Positions 22,260-36,491 are shown, counted from the first letter of the stretch. The stretch is DNA of 64,000 nt from Perkinsus olseni (GCA_013115125.1 JABANN010000053.1:1-64000); one strand, 5' to 3'. Translations and numbers: made by a program. The notes: generated by a model not told the origin, from the sequence alone.

Positions 22260-23480
22260 ATGAAGAGCGAAAGCATAATATTGTGTACATAATGCTACCT
22301 CTTAGGGACCAGTAGGCGTTCTCCGTAGGAGCTCGCCCGGCCGGGTAATATGCTCTTTTCGCTCCGGCCAAGGCGATCTTCCTTCGGGGTTGTCCCATCA
22401 AGACAGTTGCAACGTCTCGAGTCTTAGCAGCTCGGCTGAAGGGGAGAGCGTAGAGTTGTTGTTTGGACTTCGCATCTCCGACACAGCTGCAAATTTCGAC
22501 GTCAGAAACAGCCGAGCCTGGACCGGAGTCTGCAGACAGCGAATGTTTTTGCACGCCACGTAGCCTTCAGCGCTCCATTTCTCGCCAGATCCCCTTTACC
22601 ACGCATCGCCTATGAGCGTTTATCCCGCCGAACGTATGGGTCTTCCAGCATGGGAGCACTTCCGCCGGGTTGCAGACTTGTGGTTCCTGCTTGTTGGTTG
22701 GAGGACGATACACCCCAGCCACCGAGGGAAATTGCCACCGAGAGTCACGAGGGCCCGGTGTACCCTCTGCGAACTGCCTTAACATTGGAGAGAGAAAGGG
22801 AGAGCTCTTGTCGCGAATCCTACATCCGGGGAGGAGGCACTCATGCCTGACGTCCCTCCCGGAGAGAGTGGTGGGCTCAGAGAATCTGCCGTGCTGACGG
22901 CTGTGTTCTGAGTGAACTACCCCTGATTTTCCCTCGGCGCACGATTTATATCGTTCACATAAACAACGCCATGGAGCACGTTGAATTACGATCGTTTGAG
23001 TTCGTGTGGCTTCTCGAGATGCGCTATTACTGGAGGATGCTCCTGTTGTCTTTTCTAGGTATTTGCCGGATGCGTCCGTTTGGGTTGAGAACGTCGTCGG
23101 AGTGGGCGACTATCGCACCGTTGGTATTCGTTCTGAGCGTGACGATGGTTAAAGACGCAATAGAGGATTACAGACGCTATGAAAATGACAACAAGATGCA
23201 CTGCTCACTACTCATCCCAGCTGAGAGATACAAAAAGTATTCTCATTCCTGAATATATAAAGCTTGGAATTCCTGCTGGGTTATCCGGGATCGGTTCTCG
23301 AATTCATCCTCATCGACAGGTCAGCCGACGTTCATGTCGAGATGGTGAAAATGACGATCGCCGTAGAGGGTGTTCACGGAATTGGTCGGAGCGTGGTAGT
23401 CCACGCTGAGTCGGCGAACTGGAACATCTCCAGATCGAGAGATCTGCTTTGGGAGATGATTCTAACTTCATTACAGCCTG
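22260..23480 (+). pseudogene. relic of a GC N-terminal region (exons 3 to 7)
   Basis: Four pieces match GC2 exons in order. Near 22440-22520, LRISDTAANFDVRNSRAW corresponds to [18 protein letters not shown]. Near 22600-22690 is the [13 protein letters not shown] exon with an in-frame TGA and disrupted frame. Near 23060-23195, [18 protein letters not shown] is almost unchanged. A degraded form of the next exon lies near 23318-23400. Exon 1 and everything downstream are missing. It sits between the end of GC1 and the start of GC2, as expected from a partial tandem duplication that then decayed. Confidence 0.85.
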
Positions 23481-23542
23481 GTCGAGTCGTTGAAATCTTT
23501 CCGACTTAGTCGTTTTGAACCCTGACATAAGTCTCTCCCGTG

Positions 23543-26500
23543 ATGGCAAATCCCGTGGTCGCCGACCGCCCTCCAGATAGAGAGGATGACAGTCTGCCAC
23601 CAAACTCTCTTCCGTGTTTTGATCGTGATTCCCGATCATCATCCGAACCATTTGAATCCGTTACGAACCAGCTGGAGGCTACTGTGGAGGGCTCTACCTC
23701 GCCAGGTGCTTCCTCCCTCCACAGACCGGGGGTTAGCTGTTTTCGGGCTCAGGCGTTACCGGCCGCAGACTTTTGAGTCGATCAATTACCGGGTTCAACA
23801 GAGCTAGGGATTTCGCTCGAGATATGCTGCCCAACATGTTGAGAGGGAGGTGATGATAGATCATGATAATCAACGTTCGACGAAAGTTCATAACTATGAA
23901 CTAGTTCTTTTAGGAGCTCGTCAAGTTCGGCCATCAGCCCGTTTGAGTTCAACGAAGATGATTTCACCTCGGTTTTCTCTAATCGGGACAATGACAACAA
24001 CTCAAGTCGCGGCAGTTCGGCCAAAGCGGATAAAATAGAGTTGTTGTTCGGGCCACACATCTCCGATGCGCCCGCAAACTTCCACGTCAGAAACAACCGC
24101 GCCTTGGCCGAGCTCATGGCGAATGACTCCGACGTCTCAGTGGCGGATCAGTACTGTGTACGGTTGAGTCTTTCAAGTTCGGTCTCCCTTCTCGATAGGT
24201 TAAGCTTGTGCACCTTGGTCTCTTCCGACAAGAGAACCAACTTCCACAATAGAGTAAGGACGAGCGGGCCCGAAGACGGCCTCTCGCTATCAGCTGTTCG
24301 ATCCGCTCTCCTCTCTCTTAGCAGGGTATTGCAGTCTGTAGAGCTCGTATCCATCTAGACCGGCTGGTGGCTCCGCAGACAGCCAGCTCGATAGCTCATT
24401 CTGTCGCGCGCCCTTCGAGATCTCCCCCGCTCTTTCAGATTGCCTCAACGAAGCACCGTTTATATACATTCATCCCCCAGAACCTATGGGAACAGTTTCA
24501 CCGAGTTGCTAACCTATGGTTCTTGCTCGTTGGTGAGATGATAGTGCCGCGTTATAGAGCACGCACATGAGCCACATGGGAGTATGATTGCTTTTCCCAG
24601 GTATTTGCCAGATGCTCCCATTTGACCTGAGTCCGACGTCGGAGTGGGCGACTATTGCACCATTGGTATTCGTTCTGAGCGTGACGATGGTCAAAGATGC
24701 AATAGAGGATTACAGACGCTATGCAAATGACAACAAGGTGATTCGCTCTTGATTCTCCGTAGCAGAAAGGTAGATAGAGTATCTCACTCTTGAGTAATGA
24801 GCTTCGAACGAGGGCTAAGTAATTCGGGATCGGTCATCACCATCAACAGGTCAACCGACGTTTATGTCGAGCGGTGGTGAAGGCGAAGGCCGTTCTAGAC
24901 GACGATCACGAAACTCGGGGTGACCATTCCACTGCCGATTGGGCTATCTTACCCAAAAGTGTTTTCTGTAGGTTTGGAGCTAATCCCCTGGGAGAACATC
25001 ACGGCCGGCTCGATCATATATCTAAGCAAGGGAGAGGAAGTTCCGGTATGCCTTCTTAAATGATCAACCTCGAGAAACCCCTCACTAAGTCATCCCCGCT
25101 GTTGGCATTCCTCAGGCTGACATGCTGCTTGTCGCTTCCAGCGCCTCGGATGGACTGGTATATGTTGAAACAAGTCAACTAGATGGAGAGTCAGCGTTGA
25201 AAGTGAAACATGCTCTCCCCGAGGCACGGTGAGGCGCAGGGAGACGCACTGTGGTTGACATGCTCTCAATTTGCGCCTCACTTCGCTGAAGGTTCCATCT
25301 CTTGGTGAAATTGCAAGAAATTTCATCAGAGGATCATTCGAGTTGCGCTCATTGCCGTTCGTTCGGTTAGGCGTTTGTTCCGTTCCCTTCCGTTGGTATC
25401 CGAGTGCGTCGGGTCGATGACATGCGATGCTCCCAATGGACGCATTAATGAGTTCAACGGCCTCTTTCGACTCAACGGTGGACTCAGAGAGCCTGCGGAC
25501 GCCAAGAATATGGTGAGCCTACTCGCTCACATTCCAGCTGCCGGATCTCCGCTCACACTACTTCGATCTGTAAAAGAAGGAAATGCAACTTACGAGAATG
25601 AGGCCACTAGCCACGTGGCCTAAAAACGTTGGTGGAACTATCACACTAAGATAGCAATAAAGTTTGCAACGAAAAAATGCAACATGCGAAATGTCACTAT
25701 GCCACGCTGCGCGAAAACGGTCAAACAACTGTAGCACTCGTGGATATCGAATGTCGTCGATCCCAGTGACCTCCCGGTGCTTGGCTTCCGCCCACTCCGG
25801 GTAAGTACGGACCGTACTTGGCATCTCTTAGGAAGCAGGCTGGAGAGGGGCCATAGACGGCGCATCTCTGCATTTGTGCCTGCAGAGTGCCACGCGGCAT
25901 TATAGTAGTCTCGCTCTTCACATTGCAACCTTCGTCGTTAGGGATTTTCTTCGGTAAGATACTCCGTGGATCGTCGATACGCAACACGGCGTGGTGTTGT
26001 GGAGTCGCCGTTTATGTTGGAGGAGACACTAAGTTAGCCATGAACATGACATCAGATACGCCAACCAAACGATCCAGAGTGGAGCAACAAATCAACAGGT
26101 GCCTTTTAGTCTCAGTTCGTGGCTTGGATCACGAGAACTGGCTTTGTTTGGCGCAGGGTCGCTGTTTGCTAAGTTTGCTGTCGAGCTTTGCGTGATGGGG
26201 ATGTCATCGGTAGCGTGTCAGTTAGCATCGTCGAGGGGTTCTCCTTCGTGCATATTTCGATGGTTCCATGCATAGATAGCTCCTCGACGATGATTCATTG
26301 TTGGCCCGCCGAGTGATGCTAGATTGGGTTATCTGCAGTCTGTATGATATCAACTCCTCAAGTAACACGAACTTTCGGATGTAACTGAGTAACGCGGTAT
26401 CGTCCTCACCGTACCAAATTGAGGGAATCGTCAGCGCGGGATTCAGTGCTAGGGTGGGAAAGGACGTCTTCGCGGCGCGGCCCTCATTTTAGATACCTCG

Positions 26501-29500
26501 GCTTCGTTTTCGGGCTTATGCTGGCGTTGGCCTTGGTGCTGACGATCGCTTTTGCACGAACATCTGAATCGAGGAGCGAATTCGAGTTGTTCGTCGGCTT
26601 AAATGCTGACAAAGTCTCGCGGGTATGATCGGACACCGCCTTTGCTTGAGGCTCCATTTTCCTAGTCGTTTAGTCGTTGTGGGGAATGGCTGCCAGCCGT
26701 CCTGCTGACCAGTTTCGTCTGAAGGCGGTTTCTCACATATCTCCGAGTATCTAATAGGGAATCATCCTTCAGGGACGTCAACTTCTGACATTCCTCCTTC
26801 TCTTCAACAACATGGTCCCGATATCGCTTTACGTTACAGTTGACCTGGTCAGATCGATACAGGTCAGTTCGGAGATGCTCACTCACTATTTCTCGATTCT
26901 GCTGGCTGCTGCAGGAAGTGCAAAGAGGCACAATGAAGACCGTCCTTTGCTCAGGCATATGTCATTCAGCGCGACGTCCACTTGAAGGACGGTGAGCACT
27001 CGGCTATCGTGAGTGCTTCAAACCTCAATGATGATCTTGGTCGGGTTGATTATGTTCTCGCGGATAAGACCGGGACCTTGACGGAAAATCGCATGCTCTT
27101 CCGAATGTGCAGTATCGGTGGTGTACGATATGGGGATGATAACCAGGCATATGAAATAGAGAGCCCCAGGTTCACCATGCTTCGCTCATTAAGAAGCAGT
27201 GAGAGCTTCCCCATCACGGAGAAGAGCTACCTATACGATAAAGCTTTGTTCGACCTTCTCGGAGTACCCGCAATCACGAAGCCTGAGGAGGCCTTCGCAC
27301 ATGCGTTCATGCTCACGTGCGCGATATGTAACTCCGTCATTCCGGAGGCAACCGACAGGTCTCCGATAGGAGTCCGTTTCGAAGGCGCCAGCCCCGATGA
27401 GGAGGCCCTGGTTGAGACGGCAGCAAGCGCGGGTTACACCCTCATGGAAAGGAACGCCAGCTACGTGACTCTGAGGATATCACGCTCCACTCCGGAACGA
27501 AAAGCACGACGGCAATGGCATGAGACCACATTCAAAGTTCTCGGTGTCAACGAGTTCACCAGTGAGCGCAAACGTATGAGCGTCCTCGTCCAAATGCTGA
27601 AGGTGATTGAAAGTGATAATGGAGACACAACTCATATTCCCGACCAGAATGGGTCAATACTGTTGGTGACAGGAGCAGACGATGTGGTGATGGAACTTTC
27701 TCGGGGAGGCGTTGAAGGAGATTCATCGATGACTTTGTGTGGGGTTCCCGTCCAAGATGTTCGAGAGGCAACTGTTTCTCATATCCACGAGTTTGCATCG
27801 GCCGGGCATCGGACGCTCATGTTAGCTATGCGTCACCTCGACGAGGCTGAAACATCAGAATACGTCGACGCTGTCCGCGAGGCGAGGCACGCGATAACGA
27901 ATCGTGCTGATCGAATCGCTCGGGTTGCTGCGAAGTTCGAGAGGAATCTGATCGTACTCGGCGCCACAGCTGTCGAGGACAAGATACAGCGCGGCGTCGT
28001 AACTACGGTCGGAAGATTGCTGAATGCAGGCGTGAAGGTCTGGATGCTCACAGGCGATCGATGCGAGACGGCGTTGAACATAGCTAGGGCTGCCAAGCTT
28101 TTGCCTTTGGATGCGCATGTGTCTGATCTCTGTCTCAAGTGCGAATCCAAGATGAGTAGCGAAGAAATGGATGCCGTCGTACTCGACAAGCGGAGAATAT
28201 TCGAGAAGGATTGTCAAGAGTGGATCGCCCAGGGAAGGGCGGGCCGTTTATGTGTCCTGCTGGATGGCTCGGCAGTTTCATGCTTCTCATCAGCCCGGAA
28301 AAACTTGGGGGTCCTGGCTGGTCTACTCTCGTATGCCGAAACGGTTGTGGCATGTCGCTGTTCCCCGGCACAGAAGGCACTCGTTACGCAGTTGTTGCAA
28401 ACAACACGTGACTGCACGACCTTGGCCATAGGCGATGGAGCCAACGACGTCGCCATGCTTAAAGTGGCTGATATTGGTGTCGGCATCATCGGTAGCGAAG
28501 GCATGCAGGCAGTGAGAGCTTCCGATTATGCCATTGCGACTTTCTCCCATTTAGAACGGCTGTTGTTAGTACACGGTCGAGATTGCTACAATCGCATCTC
28601 CCTCGTACTGTATTCCTTCTTTAAGAATATCTGCCTTATACTCCCAAACGTGTTCTTCGCATTGAGCAACGCGTTCACTGGCACCTCCCTGTACGAGTCC
28701 TGGATTCTGATGTCTTTCAACGTTCTGTGGACATCTCTACCTATCATTGTTGTTGGCGCTTCCGACATAACCCTTCCAAGTTGGGTCGTATATAAGTGCC
28801 CTATTGTATACGTCGAAGGACGGATGTCAAGTTCGTTCAATGCGAAGAAGTTTCTCGCGTGGATGTTGAGGGCGGCTTTCTGCGCCACGGTCATCTACTT
28901 CTCCGTCGCGGTGAGCATGAGATACTCCTTCTCTGTTACACCCAGTGGACGGGTGATGGGTTTCGCTTGCATGAGCACGCTCGCTTACTATTCAGTGGTC
29001 GTTGTCGTGAACGGCATACTTGTTATATTCTCCAATCATCTGTCTCGCCTTTTTCTGCTGCTCTGCTTCGTATCCGTTACCGCATTTATACCCATTCTTT
29101 TCATATACTCCCGCGCTGGGAGTCCATGGTCAGAAGCAACTAATGTGCCGGAGATCCTGTGGGAGGAGACTCCAATCAGTTGTATGATTCTCATTCTCTT
29201 GCTCAGCTGTTGCGCCTCCTCGAGCATATTGGAGAGGTTTACTGTATGCTCGTTGAAGCAGGCCACGCCGGTTCAAAAGCTTCAACTGTGGCTGGCGGCT
29301 GCTCCTCACCACTTGATACAGCGAGGTTTGGCACAGATTGCTGCGAGGCTCAATGAGAACTTCTCTCTGATGTCCGACTCCCTCAAGCGCTGCACGAACG
29401 ATGAATCGAACGACCAACTTTGGGATAGTGGCGAGATATTGCCGTCGAGATCTCGAGGCCTCAGTGTCCACCGTCTTTATTCAACAGCTCGAGAACTCTC

Positions 29501-32500
29501 GGTGAGCGCGTTGAAGCGTTTCACGTCATCGTTGAATGAAGACGAGGTAACGGAGGATGACGCTTGCCAACAGCTTCTGAGTAATGTTAATCCGAGGACG
29601 TTAAAGTTCAACAATCCCGCTACTGAATCTGGTTATGTGATACACTCACAGGCCGAGGCTGTTAAACAAGGCAAGTTGTGTATCAAGGTCATGGTCCTGC
29701 CCCTCTGCTCTTGGGGGATAATCAACGAGTTAACCCAGTCAAAACTAATTTCGGGACCCCTCGTCCTCGCCGCAATGGTCGGCTGCTTCTTTTACTGGTT
29801 AACAACTACTCGCTTCTTCTATCATCGCTACGATTTTATCATGACCGGCATGGCATCCTTCTTCGCCGTGGCACTCCATGCGAGAAGGATGGTCACTGGC
29901 ATGGATGATGCCCACATAATTCCCTGGATTCCCCTCTTCATTAATGTCGTTATACGGATCCCCTTCCCGAGAGCACTCGCCCTATCCGTTATCCATCTTG
30001 CCCTCTTCATTCTAAATCATCTCGTACGTAGATTGGAGATGCAGCGTGATTCCACTGAGGCCCGAGACTGCGGTGTAGACTTCAACAGCTTCTGCAAGTT
30101 GTTGGACTACCTCCCGATGATAACTGGGATAACAGTTCTCAGCGTGGCTCTAGGCTACAGGACCGAACTCAATCAGAGAAGCTGCTACCTGATCTCATTC
30201 AGTTCTAAGATTGAGCAGTTTCGGAGTAGGGAAGTTCTCCACAACATGCTTCCAGACTTCGTTGCTGATTCCATCATCGAGCACAATAAAGACCTCGCGG
30301 CCCGAATGGGTAGCGAGCCACGACCCCTATTCTTTCCGTCGGCGAAAAGCCGCTCAAACTTGAGCATTTCTAGAGCGGTATTCGCGTTGGAGATCGGAAC
30401 CTTTGCTCGACGCTGCGGAAACGTTACTGTACTGTTCTGCGATGTGGCCGACTTCCCCCAGCTGGTCGCTGCCTTGGCGCCGAAGCAGCTCATTATTATG
30501 ATGCACCGATTGTTCAGCAGCATAGACAAGTTGGTGTTCATCCACGCGCTAACTAAGCTTGAAACGGTTTCTGAGTCCTATGTTGTCTGCAGCGGACTCA
30601 ACCCGGACGACAACTCTGACGATCGTATTGTCTCGACGGATGCCTTCCGCGCGGTTCTCCTGGGTCTGGACATATTAGATAATACTGCTAACATGAATAT
30701 CTCTGTGGACAGTGGGTGTGATGACGCCGATGGGGATACCTCGATTACGCTGGTTATGAAAATTGGCATCCACACGGGTCCGGTCATTTCTGGGGTGGTC
30801 GGGACGAAGAGGCCTCAGTTCTGCATCTTCGGGGACACCATCAACACCGCTTCGCGAATGAAGTCTACCGCGATCCCCAATCGGGTTCATCTCTCATCAA
30901 GCACGCGGGAGTGCTTGGAGTTCTCCTCAAGTCTCTCCTTCGAGGAGCGTGAGACCTTCATCAAAGGGAAAGGAATCATGGTCACCTATGATGCTTCTCG
31001 AACCCTCGGTTCCCCGCATGCCAAGGATGCCGGAGTGATGTCCCCAAGAGTCTTGAGAACTCCGGCTGTCGCACTCGAGATGTCAAATGTGGGAAGAAAT
31101 AAGGGGATTGAGCTGTTCAAGCGGACCTCTCAGACTAGCACTGGTACCTCGTCATCGAGCGCACTTGCATCCTCTGCTCGTAGGCTTCTAGCGATCCTCA
31201 AGCGATTCTCCAGGTGGCGAGATAGAGCAGAGAGAACCATTGGTCATCGTGCCGGAAGCTCTTCGCCTCCAGCGGCCGACCCATCACGGCTGGGATGGAG
31301 AAATGAAGGCTGGGGCGACGGTTCACTCGACTTGGACAAATCTCGCGATCTGAGGATAGCTGTGGAAGCCCTGAGACGTCACAGCGAACGTCATGGAGCC
31401 ATTGACAAGCCTGCCATTGAGGACACGGTCATCAGCAAGGACAAGGCCAGCCTCTCAACCCTAGAGTTCCTCCAGAGACCTCACGAGATTCAGTTCCGAA
31501 CTGATAGGCTCGCGGCATTTATTACTGCGAGATGCACCCGGGCGATGTTGCTTATTATGCTGGTCTCTTACTTGGCTCAAGCCATCGAGCTAGTTGCTGT
31601 TCCACAGCAACCACCAGTCATCGTCCCCGGGCTTTTTATAACGCGCCTGACTCTATCGACCCTCCTGGTGGTACTCTATGTTCTATTCTCCCTGCAAAGG
31701 GTCATACCCGCATCTGTGTTGAGACTATTCACGGTCGGGGTTTATGTTCTCGGCATCTTGGTTACCTCGTTACACACCACCCTATTTCTCGACACGACCT
31801 CTCAAGTTGGCTGTGAATCCGATGATCCGACGTGCGATGCTTCGGAGTTGACCAAGGCGGACCCGCATTCTGCTGCGATGTAGTGATTGGATGGTTAGTT
31901 ATCAACTATTTAAAGTATTAACTGTTGATACCTGTTGAAGAGCTGTGATCCAGCTTTGCGATTACCGCCTATTGTACGCTTCTGCTCGACACTCAGCTCT
32001 TGCCAGGTACAATTCATACGCGACTAGCCTCGAGCTGACGATGTGGACAATGATGGTCAACTTCAATGCTGGACTATTGTTTAAGTATCTCATCTTCACC
32101 AACATCGTCATTATCATCCCAGTAGTCGTGGCGTGGAACTTGAGTGACTCGCTCGGACAAGAACTGGTTTTTGAGGTAAGCCGGGAAATACAGGGCGCCT
32201 CGAGAAGATGCGGGTATTTGGCTTAGCGTATGAAATGGTGTGAAACATCGGCTTCGAACAGAATCGGTCTAGTAGAGAGACTGCTTCACCAATTCGGAAG
32301 TCTTTCGATTCTTCTGCAATACCGTTGACTCGTTCGGTTGCTCCTTCTCATCATCGTGGTCCACTTGTTTTACTAGTTTACTCGGGTCCGCTATGAGGGT
32401 GAGGACAGCCACTGCGTGCTGTGCGAGTTAGCTGAGCTGTAGGGAAGTGGCTCAGCCGTGCGGGAAAGTGATTCTGCAGTTGATAGTTGGCGTGTTACAG

Positions 32501-35489
32501 TTGCTTCGAAATTGGCAACCACACGAAATTGGCAACTGCAGGCGCACCAACGTTCACCGCTGGTCGCCCGCCCTGCGACCCAACTTTCGGTCGGAAGAAT
32601 AAACACTCGACGAAATTATTTGGTTGTTTCTGGAACGCCGTTTGAGAGGGCCAGTTTTCAGCTGAAAGCTCTTTTTTCACGAGAATTCTCGAAATCTGTG
32701 AAGGGTAGCACCTGTGCAAAGGTTATATACGCGTTGTGCTTTTCACAGAAACGCGTTGAACAGCTCGCGCATCCTTCACGTCCGAATTCAGGCAAAATAG
32801 AACATTAACCAAGTTATAAAACATCGCAAGTATCGCGGTTCTCGAGAGATAGTAGCGTAATAGTGCTGCTCGTGACTGCACTACGAGAGGACCATACGCC
32901 TCAGGCGTAGCTGCACGCATATCGCCCGAAGCCGCGTAGGTTACCGGATAGTTCTTTTATGGTGTCCATGCTGTAGATATCCGTGCTGGCTGTTTGTTTC
33001 GCTATCATGGCCATGATCATGGCTCGGGTGAGGGAGTCCTGGCAGAGGAGGATATACCTCACCGCCATTGAATACCGGAGCTGGCAGCAACGTGCTCACC
33101 TCCTGCTATCGGAATTCATTCCCTCCTCCGTGAGTTCGGGGCTCGGTGATTAAGTCCGGTTTGCAGCGCCGAGAGAGTGACGTCTTCAGGCACTGGAAGC
33201 CTACCTGGCAGATAAATACATCGCGTCTCTGTACAAAAACATGACTCTACTATTCGCCGACATCTGTAACTACACAGCATATGCGGAGAGTACGCCACCC
33301 GAACGAGTTGTGTCCCTCTTAACCAGCTTGTTCTCGCAATTCGACCATCTCTCGGATGCCTATGCAATATACAAGGTGAAACTTCTCCGGGACCTCGCTG
33401 ACGTGTTCTCGGGACTCGTGGCTTATCTTTGTGCGCTTTGGTTCACATATGGTACGTATGGTATCTAAATGAGGAAAGAATATGCCACTAGCCGATTGAG
33501 TGTCTCCCTGAAAACGAGGTGTTTAGAATGAGGCAGGAGTGTCAGAACCGGTCGGATTGATACGTGCTGGGATGCATGCTATCGCAGCGGTGAGGGGTCT
33601 TAGGTGCACACTATCGGAGATGCCTATGTTGCCAGCACAGAACCGAAGGAAGGTGTCGACAAGGTATAGCGGGGGGGGGCTTTACTCCAAATCTTAGCTT
33701 TCGTCGCTCTAGCGATGAGGCCTGCCGTAGACTGACCAATATTCATCGTAGGAGTGTCGATGACTGCGGCACGTGCATTCAGCTTTCCGCACCACATGGT
33801 CAATCGCCTCTGAAGCATATAAGCCTTCATCTCTCGACCAACGCTCCCAGTGTATCTCAACGATGATAGCAGAGAAAAACAGAAGACAAGGCGTAAAATG
33901 TTGTCAAGTCGATCAGAAGGTCAACCAACCTATGGGTCCGTGTGACAAGTCTTAGCAACAGTATTGGTAGAAGGAACTACCGGAAAACTGACAGCAAGGC
34001 ATTTGGTGATCAGACAAAGTTTGCCAGCTAGACTCAGTTGATGACGTGGAAGAACACGCGACCATGCAGCCATGGATCGTCGCACTCGTACGAGGAGTAG
34101 GTTCCGCCTCGTCGGGGGTTAAGCCCGAGAGGGCTTCACTCTAGGTGGAAAAATTTGCGGTACGGGTCGCTACGAGGGCACTTCGTGTTTGCGGCAATGA
34201 GCGTGCATCGCGATTTCTGAAAGGAGTCGTGAGAACATGGCAGCCCATGCCTTACGCTGCAAGGCAGTATGCTCGCCTAACAGTGAGCTGACGGAGCTCC
34301 TCGTAGCAGAAGCAATACTTGTATCACACGTGGCACCACAGCACCCACGCATTTCCTCACTTTCGAGACTGACTCTGAACTTCTGAGAGGTCACCAGTCG
34401 ATTGCAGCTGCCAAGGGGTTTATTCTAGCTGGCGTGATAATGAGATGGCGTTCAATGCGGCGGGGTTTATCAGTCACAGGCTGCGCCTATTAGTCGGCGC
34501 TACAGCTTCCACCATCCAGTCGGAGTGTAATCATTGTGGAGCGACAAACCCAACAGCGTGACTCATGCAATCCCGTGCACTCGCCGTTGGTGTTTATCAC
34601 CTTGCCTGGTGAGAACTATCCGGGAGACCAAGTGCACTGTCCATGTCAATTGGAAATATGTGGCAGCTACCGTCTCATCGGTCTCAGTTTCCAGCCGGGG
34701 CAGGCTATTTTCAGGAGCAACACAGATCGGCAGGTACAATCAGCGGAGCGGATGGTAGCGTTCGCGCAGGCCATGGTGAAGGCTCTCCGTGCAGTGCGTG
34801 AAGAAATGTCAGCACCCGAGCTGGAGATGCGGATCGGCTTGCATTTCGGGAAGTTCGTTGGCGGGGTCGTTGGTGAGTTCCACACCCTTCTGCATTGGAG
34901 CTCCATTCTGATGTGTACTTACAGCCACAACGAAGATCAACTATGACATCTTCGGAGTCGACGTGACCATAGCCAACCAAGTCGAGGCGGCTGGTATACC
35001 TGGCAAGATAGTCGCATCCGATACTCTGCGAGGGTAGGCCAAGTTAGCGATTTTCACCGCGAGAGCTCTCAAAGTGCGGAGTATCCGACATCACGCAGCT
35101 GAGTTGTCTGACAGCACATTGTTGCTGAGACCGTGGGCAGTGCTCGTAGCGCACCGCTCCTCGCTAACTACAGAAACTGCAGCGTCCAGTGCTCACCCGG
35201 TCTGCTTTCGAGGTACCTGAATCATAACTTTCCCGGTCAATACAGATTTCGATTCCGTACAGCTACAGTATAGAGATACTGCTCCCCGACCGTTGGTCAG
35301 GTGAGTTCCGTTGAATTGTCGAAATATCGAGCCCTGTTCTCTCCCGGCTTTGTGGGGGGTATTCTGTTCCTCGCTTTTCCAGATGACGAGAATCCGACAT
35401 ACAGCCGTGGAGGTGTTGTCACCCGACAGTTGAAAGTTTATGAAATATCCGCCAATAAATTCCACTACGCAGACTTCGAGACCGCTTGA
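23543..35489 (+). CDS. GC2: P4-ATPase/guanylyl cyclase fusion, paralogue of GC1
   Basis: It has the same architecture and exon order as GC1, lying in direct tandem downstream. Exon 1 starts at an ATG near 23543. The exon with [18 protein letters not shown] ends near 24532, and LDGESALK lies near 25182. The large exon runs from 26970 to about 31880 and carries DKTGTLTEN at 27063, GDGAND near 28430 and C1 near 30420-30980. C2 exons follow near 33241 ([10 protein letters not shown]), 33605 ([10 protein letters not shown]), 34745 and 34926. The last exon ends [16 protein letters not shown] at 35489. Two oddities stand out. The nucleotide-binding KGAD reads TGAD (27669), and the exon near 35215-35300 has 5 extra bases relative to GC1 and GC3, which shifts the frame near the C-terminus. 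The cyclase core is intact. It may encode a functional cyclase with an altered ATPase half and tail, or be at an early stage of decay. Confidence 0.87.
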
Positions 35490-36491
35490 GTCCTATCATC
35501 TCCGGTTTGCAGGGCATGTTATGCACGATTTGAACCTACGTACGGTGATCAATGTATCTCTAGTCTATGATGTTGACTTGAGGTACCTGATCATACGTGA
35601 GACGTCCTCCTCGCCATGGCCAGGGCCTTGATGGCTTCCATCAGCCCTGTGGAGGGTTGTTGGCTTGTATCAAAAACTGCTAAGCTCTCTGCAGTCGTTC
35701 ACTAGGGGAAAGGCGAAATGAGCTCGATTAGTCTGATTTACTAGGTCCAGCAGTCAATCGTGAGGTCTCAGTTGGCCGTGGGGCCACTTGCTCACAGCCG
35801 AGCACGCTCGAGGGGGATTGCCGAACAGCTGTTGACTTGTTGAACGGTCGAGGTTGAATAGCGAGGGTTGAGACACTCAGCCACAGGATTGCTTATAACG
35901 CTGCGTAGGAATGTCTTCTACTTTCGAATCTTCGACGATCTGGGTAGCTGCCGGCTGCGTCAGTGCTCTAGTTTCGGGCTGACTAAAAGCGGTGCTCTCT
36001 CATGCTCGATCTTCTGGCACGATCGGAAACGTTTGACAGTCAATCATGCCTCCAGCGTCATTTTTTATATCGATACGCGAAGTGTGTCGTGCTGAAATCT
36101 CCTCTATTCGTCCGTGCAACATGCTCGCAGGAGCAGATCCCTGGGACGTAACGTGGAAGTCTCGCCGGAATGGACTCGCGTGCGCAAGCTCTTCCGAGGC
36201 GTGACAAGCTCCGCTCCGGAACTCCTAGTGGTCTGCACCACCTGGTCGAAAGATCTTGACCCGCCCTCCCACCCACTCAGGGGGTATTCTGTAAAATATC
36301 TTCCCTATTTCCCAGCTAGGCGATCCGTTGGCTCTAGCACCTTCCCGATGTTTCTAGCAGTTCTGACGGATACCTAGCGGGGGTTGTAAGAGAATCTTTT
36401 AAAGAGATTCTCAGTTGTCGCCGATCCGTGGCCCAAATCGCTCAGCTCGCACGCCTTCCATTGTTAGGAGAACGAGAGATCTTTCCTTGTT
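35490..36491. other. spacer between GC2 and the GC3 relic
   Basis: No gene is seen. It holds only short frames, and a short hairpin lies at 36390-36412. Confidence 0.45.
36390..36412. repeat. 8-bp inverted repeat (hairpin)
   Basis: GAGAATCT and AGATTCTC pair around a 7-base A/T-rich loop, about 80 bases upstream of the GC3 start codon. Function unknown. Confidence 0.6.
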
